Assembly: GCA_003164075.1 (NCBI GenBank)
Contig: PLRZ01000252.1
Coordinates: 3,632 to 16,700 of the forward strand
Direction of reading: 5' to 3'
Source of the DNA: Bryobacterales bacterium
GTDB lineage: Bacteria; Acidobacteriota; Terriglobia; Bryobacterales; Bryobacteraceae
Length of the DNA stretch: 13,069 bases
This document shows, piece after piece, positions 11,431 through 13,069 of this stretch (its first letter is position 1; every line of letters starts with the position of its first letter). A model generated the notes under the pieces. That model saw nothing but the letters and a program-made list of their open reading frames with translations, ran no database searches and was not told the origin of the DNA. The position numbers and the translations under genes were made by a program.

Positions 11431-13007
11431 TGATCGTTCTCGGAATCGGCGGCATTCTGGGCGATGCCGCCAGCGCGGTTCTCAAGGATGGCGAACTGGT
11501 GGCCGCCGTGGAGGAGTCCAAGCTGGTCCGGCGGCGCACGAATTGGGGCGGCGCCGGCGGCCTGCCGGAGCGTTCCATCGCCACTTGCCTGGAACTGGCG
11601 GGCGTGCGGCCGGAGGATGTCGACGCGGTCGCCATCGTGAGGCCGATTCCGGAATCGGATTTCCTGCTGAAGTTGCGGGCACAGTTTCCGCAGAGCCGCA
11701 TCGTGCTGGTGGAACATCACCGCGCGCATGCCGCGTCGGCGTATTACCCGTCGCCGTTCGACCGGGCCACGGTGCTCACGCTCGACCGCGGCGGCGATTT
11801 CCGCTGCGGTTCGCGCTGGCAGGCTACCGGCATGGAGATGACGCTCGAGCAGGAGCAGTACGCGCCCGATTCGCTGGGCGATCTCTACGGCCGGGTCACC
11901 GAGCTGCTGGGATTTTCGGCCAGCGAGGACGAGCACAAAGTCCAGTGGCTCTCGGTCTGCGGCGATGAACGGTACCGCGAACTGTTCCTCGAAATTCTCA
12001 ACTTGTCGGACAGCGGTCCGCGCCCGGACCGGTCGTTTTTCAGCACCGAGCGCCTGCAATCCGGCGGTTTCGGAGTGCGTTTTTACGAGCGGCTGGGGCT
12101 GGCCGATGGCGACGGGATTCCGGAGGCCATGCGGGCGCACCTGGCGGCCGGCATTCAGGAAGCCATAGAGGCCGCGGCGCTACGGCTCGCCGGACCGAGT
12201 GGCAATCTTTGCCTGGCCGGCGGGATGGGACTGAATTCGCTGTTGGTTTCTTCGCTGGAACGCGCCCTGGGCAACGATAACGTATTCGTGCAACCCGTGG
12301 CGGGCAACGCCGGGACGGCCATCGGCGCGGTGCTGGATACATGGCACACGGTCTACCGGCAGGAGGCGCGCGTGCCGTTCCACACCCTCGCGCTGGGGCC
12401 GGCCTATTCCGCCGCGGATACCAAGAAAGTGCTGGAAAACTGCAAGCTGCGGTTCCGCTACCTGCTGACCACGGACGAAATAGTGGACACCGCGGTGGAG
12501 CAGTTGACCGACAACAAGATTGTCGCCTGGATGCACGGGCGCATGGAATTCGGACCGCGCGCGCTGGGCAATCGCAGCATTCTGGCGTCGCCGCTCGATC
12601 CTTACTCCACGGAGAACCTGAATATCTTTATCAAGCATCGCGAGCCCATTCGCAAGTTCGCCGCCAGCGTGCCTTCGGAGTTGTGCGCGCAGTATTTCGA
12701 CGTGGGCGCCAACGCCCGCTACCTGGCCACGGTGGGCCGCGTGCGGCCGGAATATCGCGAGCAGTTCGCGGCGGCCATCCTGGCGGGCGACATGGTGCGC
12801 GTGCACGCCGTGGACCGCGAAGAGAATCCGCTGTATTGGAAGCTGCTGCACGCGGCCGGGAAGGCTTCCGGGCTGCCGGTGCTCTACAACACCTCGTTCA
12901 ATCTTTTCGGCGAGCCGCTGGTTTGCACGCCCCGCGATGCGGTGCGCAGCTTCTATTCTTCGGGGATCGATGCGATGTTAGTGGGGAATTTTTTCCTGGG
13001 GAAGTAA
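11430..13007 (+). CDS. Carbamoyltransferase of the NodU/CmcH/TobZ family
   Basis: A 525-residue O-carbamoyltransferase, expected to transfer carbamoyl from carbamoyl phosphate via carbamoyl-AMP to a hydroxyl of a sugar or other small molecule. The N-terminal Kae1/TsaD-like domain has the metal-binding EHHRAHAASAYY (95-106; His96, His97, His100) and GGMGLNS (264-270). The family's usual DGxGE is here LDRGGD (118-123), with Arg in place of a small residue. The C-terminal domain shows MHGRMEFGPRALGNRSILA (368-386) and YNTSFNLFGEPLVCTP (486-501), both diagnostic. The start is ATG 11430, overlapping the glnS TAA. Neighbouring synthetase genes give no clue to the acceptor; a polysaccharide or glycan building block is a common role in such genomes (inference). 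It is slightly shorter than typical members (about 550-600). Confidence 0.93.
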   Translation: MIVLGIGGILGDAASAVLKDGELVAAVEESKLVRRRTNWGGAGGLPERSIATCLELAGVRPEDVDAVAIVRPIPESDFLLKLRAQFPQSRIVLVEHHRAHAASAYYPSPFDRATVLTLDRGGDFRCGSRWQATGMEMTLEQEQYAPDSLGDLYGRVTELLGFSASEDEHKVQWLSVCGDERYRELFLEILNLSDSGPRPDRSFFSTERLQSGGFGVRFYERLGLADGDGIPEAMRAHLAAGIQEAIEAAALRLAGPSGNLCLAGGMGLNSLLVSSLERALGNDNVFVQPVAGNAGTAIGAVLDTWHTVYRQEARVPFHTLALGPAYSAADTKKVLENCKLRFRYLLTTDEIVDTAVEQLTDNKIVAWMHGRMEFGPRALGNRSILASPLDPYSTENLNIFIKHREPIRKFAASVPSELCAQYFDVGANARYLATVGRVRPEYREQFAAAILAGDMVRVHAVDREENPLYWKLLHAAGKASGLPVLYNTSFNLFGEPLVCTPRDAVRSFYSSGIDAMLVGNFFLGK

Positions 13008-13069
13008 GTTCCCGTGTACTTCGGGCGGTGCTTCACTAACTAGCTTCTGTCATGAAACTCCGGCTCGTA

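Noticed and set aside
1..13069. CRISPR array or prophage structural genes
   Set aside because: No regularly spaced repeats of CRISPR type, and no capsid, portal, terminase or tail motif in any frame.

Overview
The window looks like a piece of an acidobacterial chromosome (Bryobacter/Solibacter-like, moderate confidence) carrying a small integrated element of about 7.4 kb. The acidobacterial call rests on the style of the small membrane/lipoprotein gene at 767-1036, on the regulator-type domain at 7617-8177, and on the GC-rich gltX-glnS-carbamoyltransferase block. None of this was checked by search. The element (102-7557) is visibly less GC-rich than the chromosomal genes to its right.

The element is bounded by 12-base direct repeats at 102-113 and 7546-7557. 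These repeats are the anticodon loop, and part of the stem, of a tRNA gene on the minus strand. The 3' half of that gene lies at 65-113 and the 5' half at 7546-7584. Joined at the repeat they make a perfect 76-nt tRNA-Ile2(CAU). Tyrosine-integrase elements usually rebuild the tRNA they enter; here neither junction does. Instead the element carries a complete, separate tRNA-Ile2(CAU) at 231-306, which apparently replaces the broken one. This is the main unusual feature of the window.

Element layout, left to right: paired arm-type repeat (206-223); rescue tRNA; an unassigned stretch (307-737); small lipoprotein-like gene (767-1036); unassigned stretch (1037-1454); serine recombinase from a strong, apparently leaderless promoter (1492-2082); solitary beta-class DNA methyltransferase with an extra N-terminal domain (2205-3695); a structured region resembling a C4-type antisense RNA (about 3950-4050); an AT-rich imperfect inverted repeat (4182-4289); a rightward run of four small genes (4622-5662), being a ribbon-helix-helix regulator, two paralogous acidic/helical proteins and one small basic protein; direct repeats with DnaA-box-like cores (5719-5755); an excisionase-type HTH gene (6053-6310); and, convergent with it, the tyrosine integrase (6314-7456, minus). 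The second copy of the arm-type repeat lies upstream of the integrase.

To the right is ordinary chromosome: a possibly 5'-truncated conserved protein (7617-8177, minus), then a tightly overlapping rightward set of glutamyl-tRNA synthetase, glutaminyl-tRNA synthetase and a NodU/CmcH-type carbamoyltransferase. No restriction enzyme, replication protein or phage structural gene was recognised in the element. If it does anything beyond its own mobility, the candidates are the methyltransferase and the unknown small-gene cluster.
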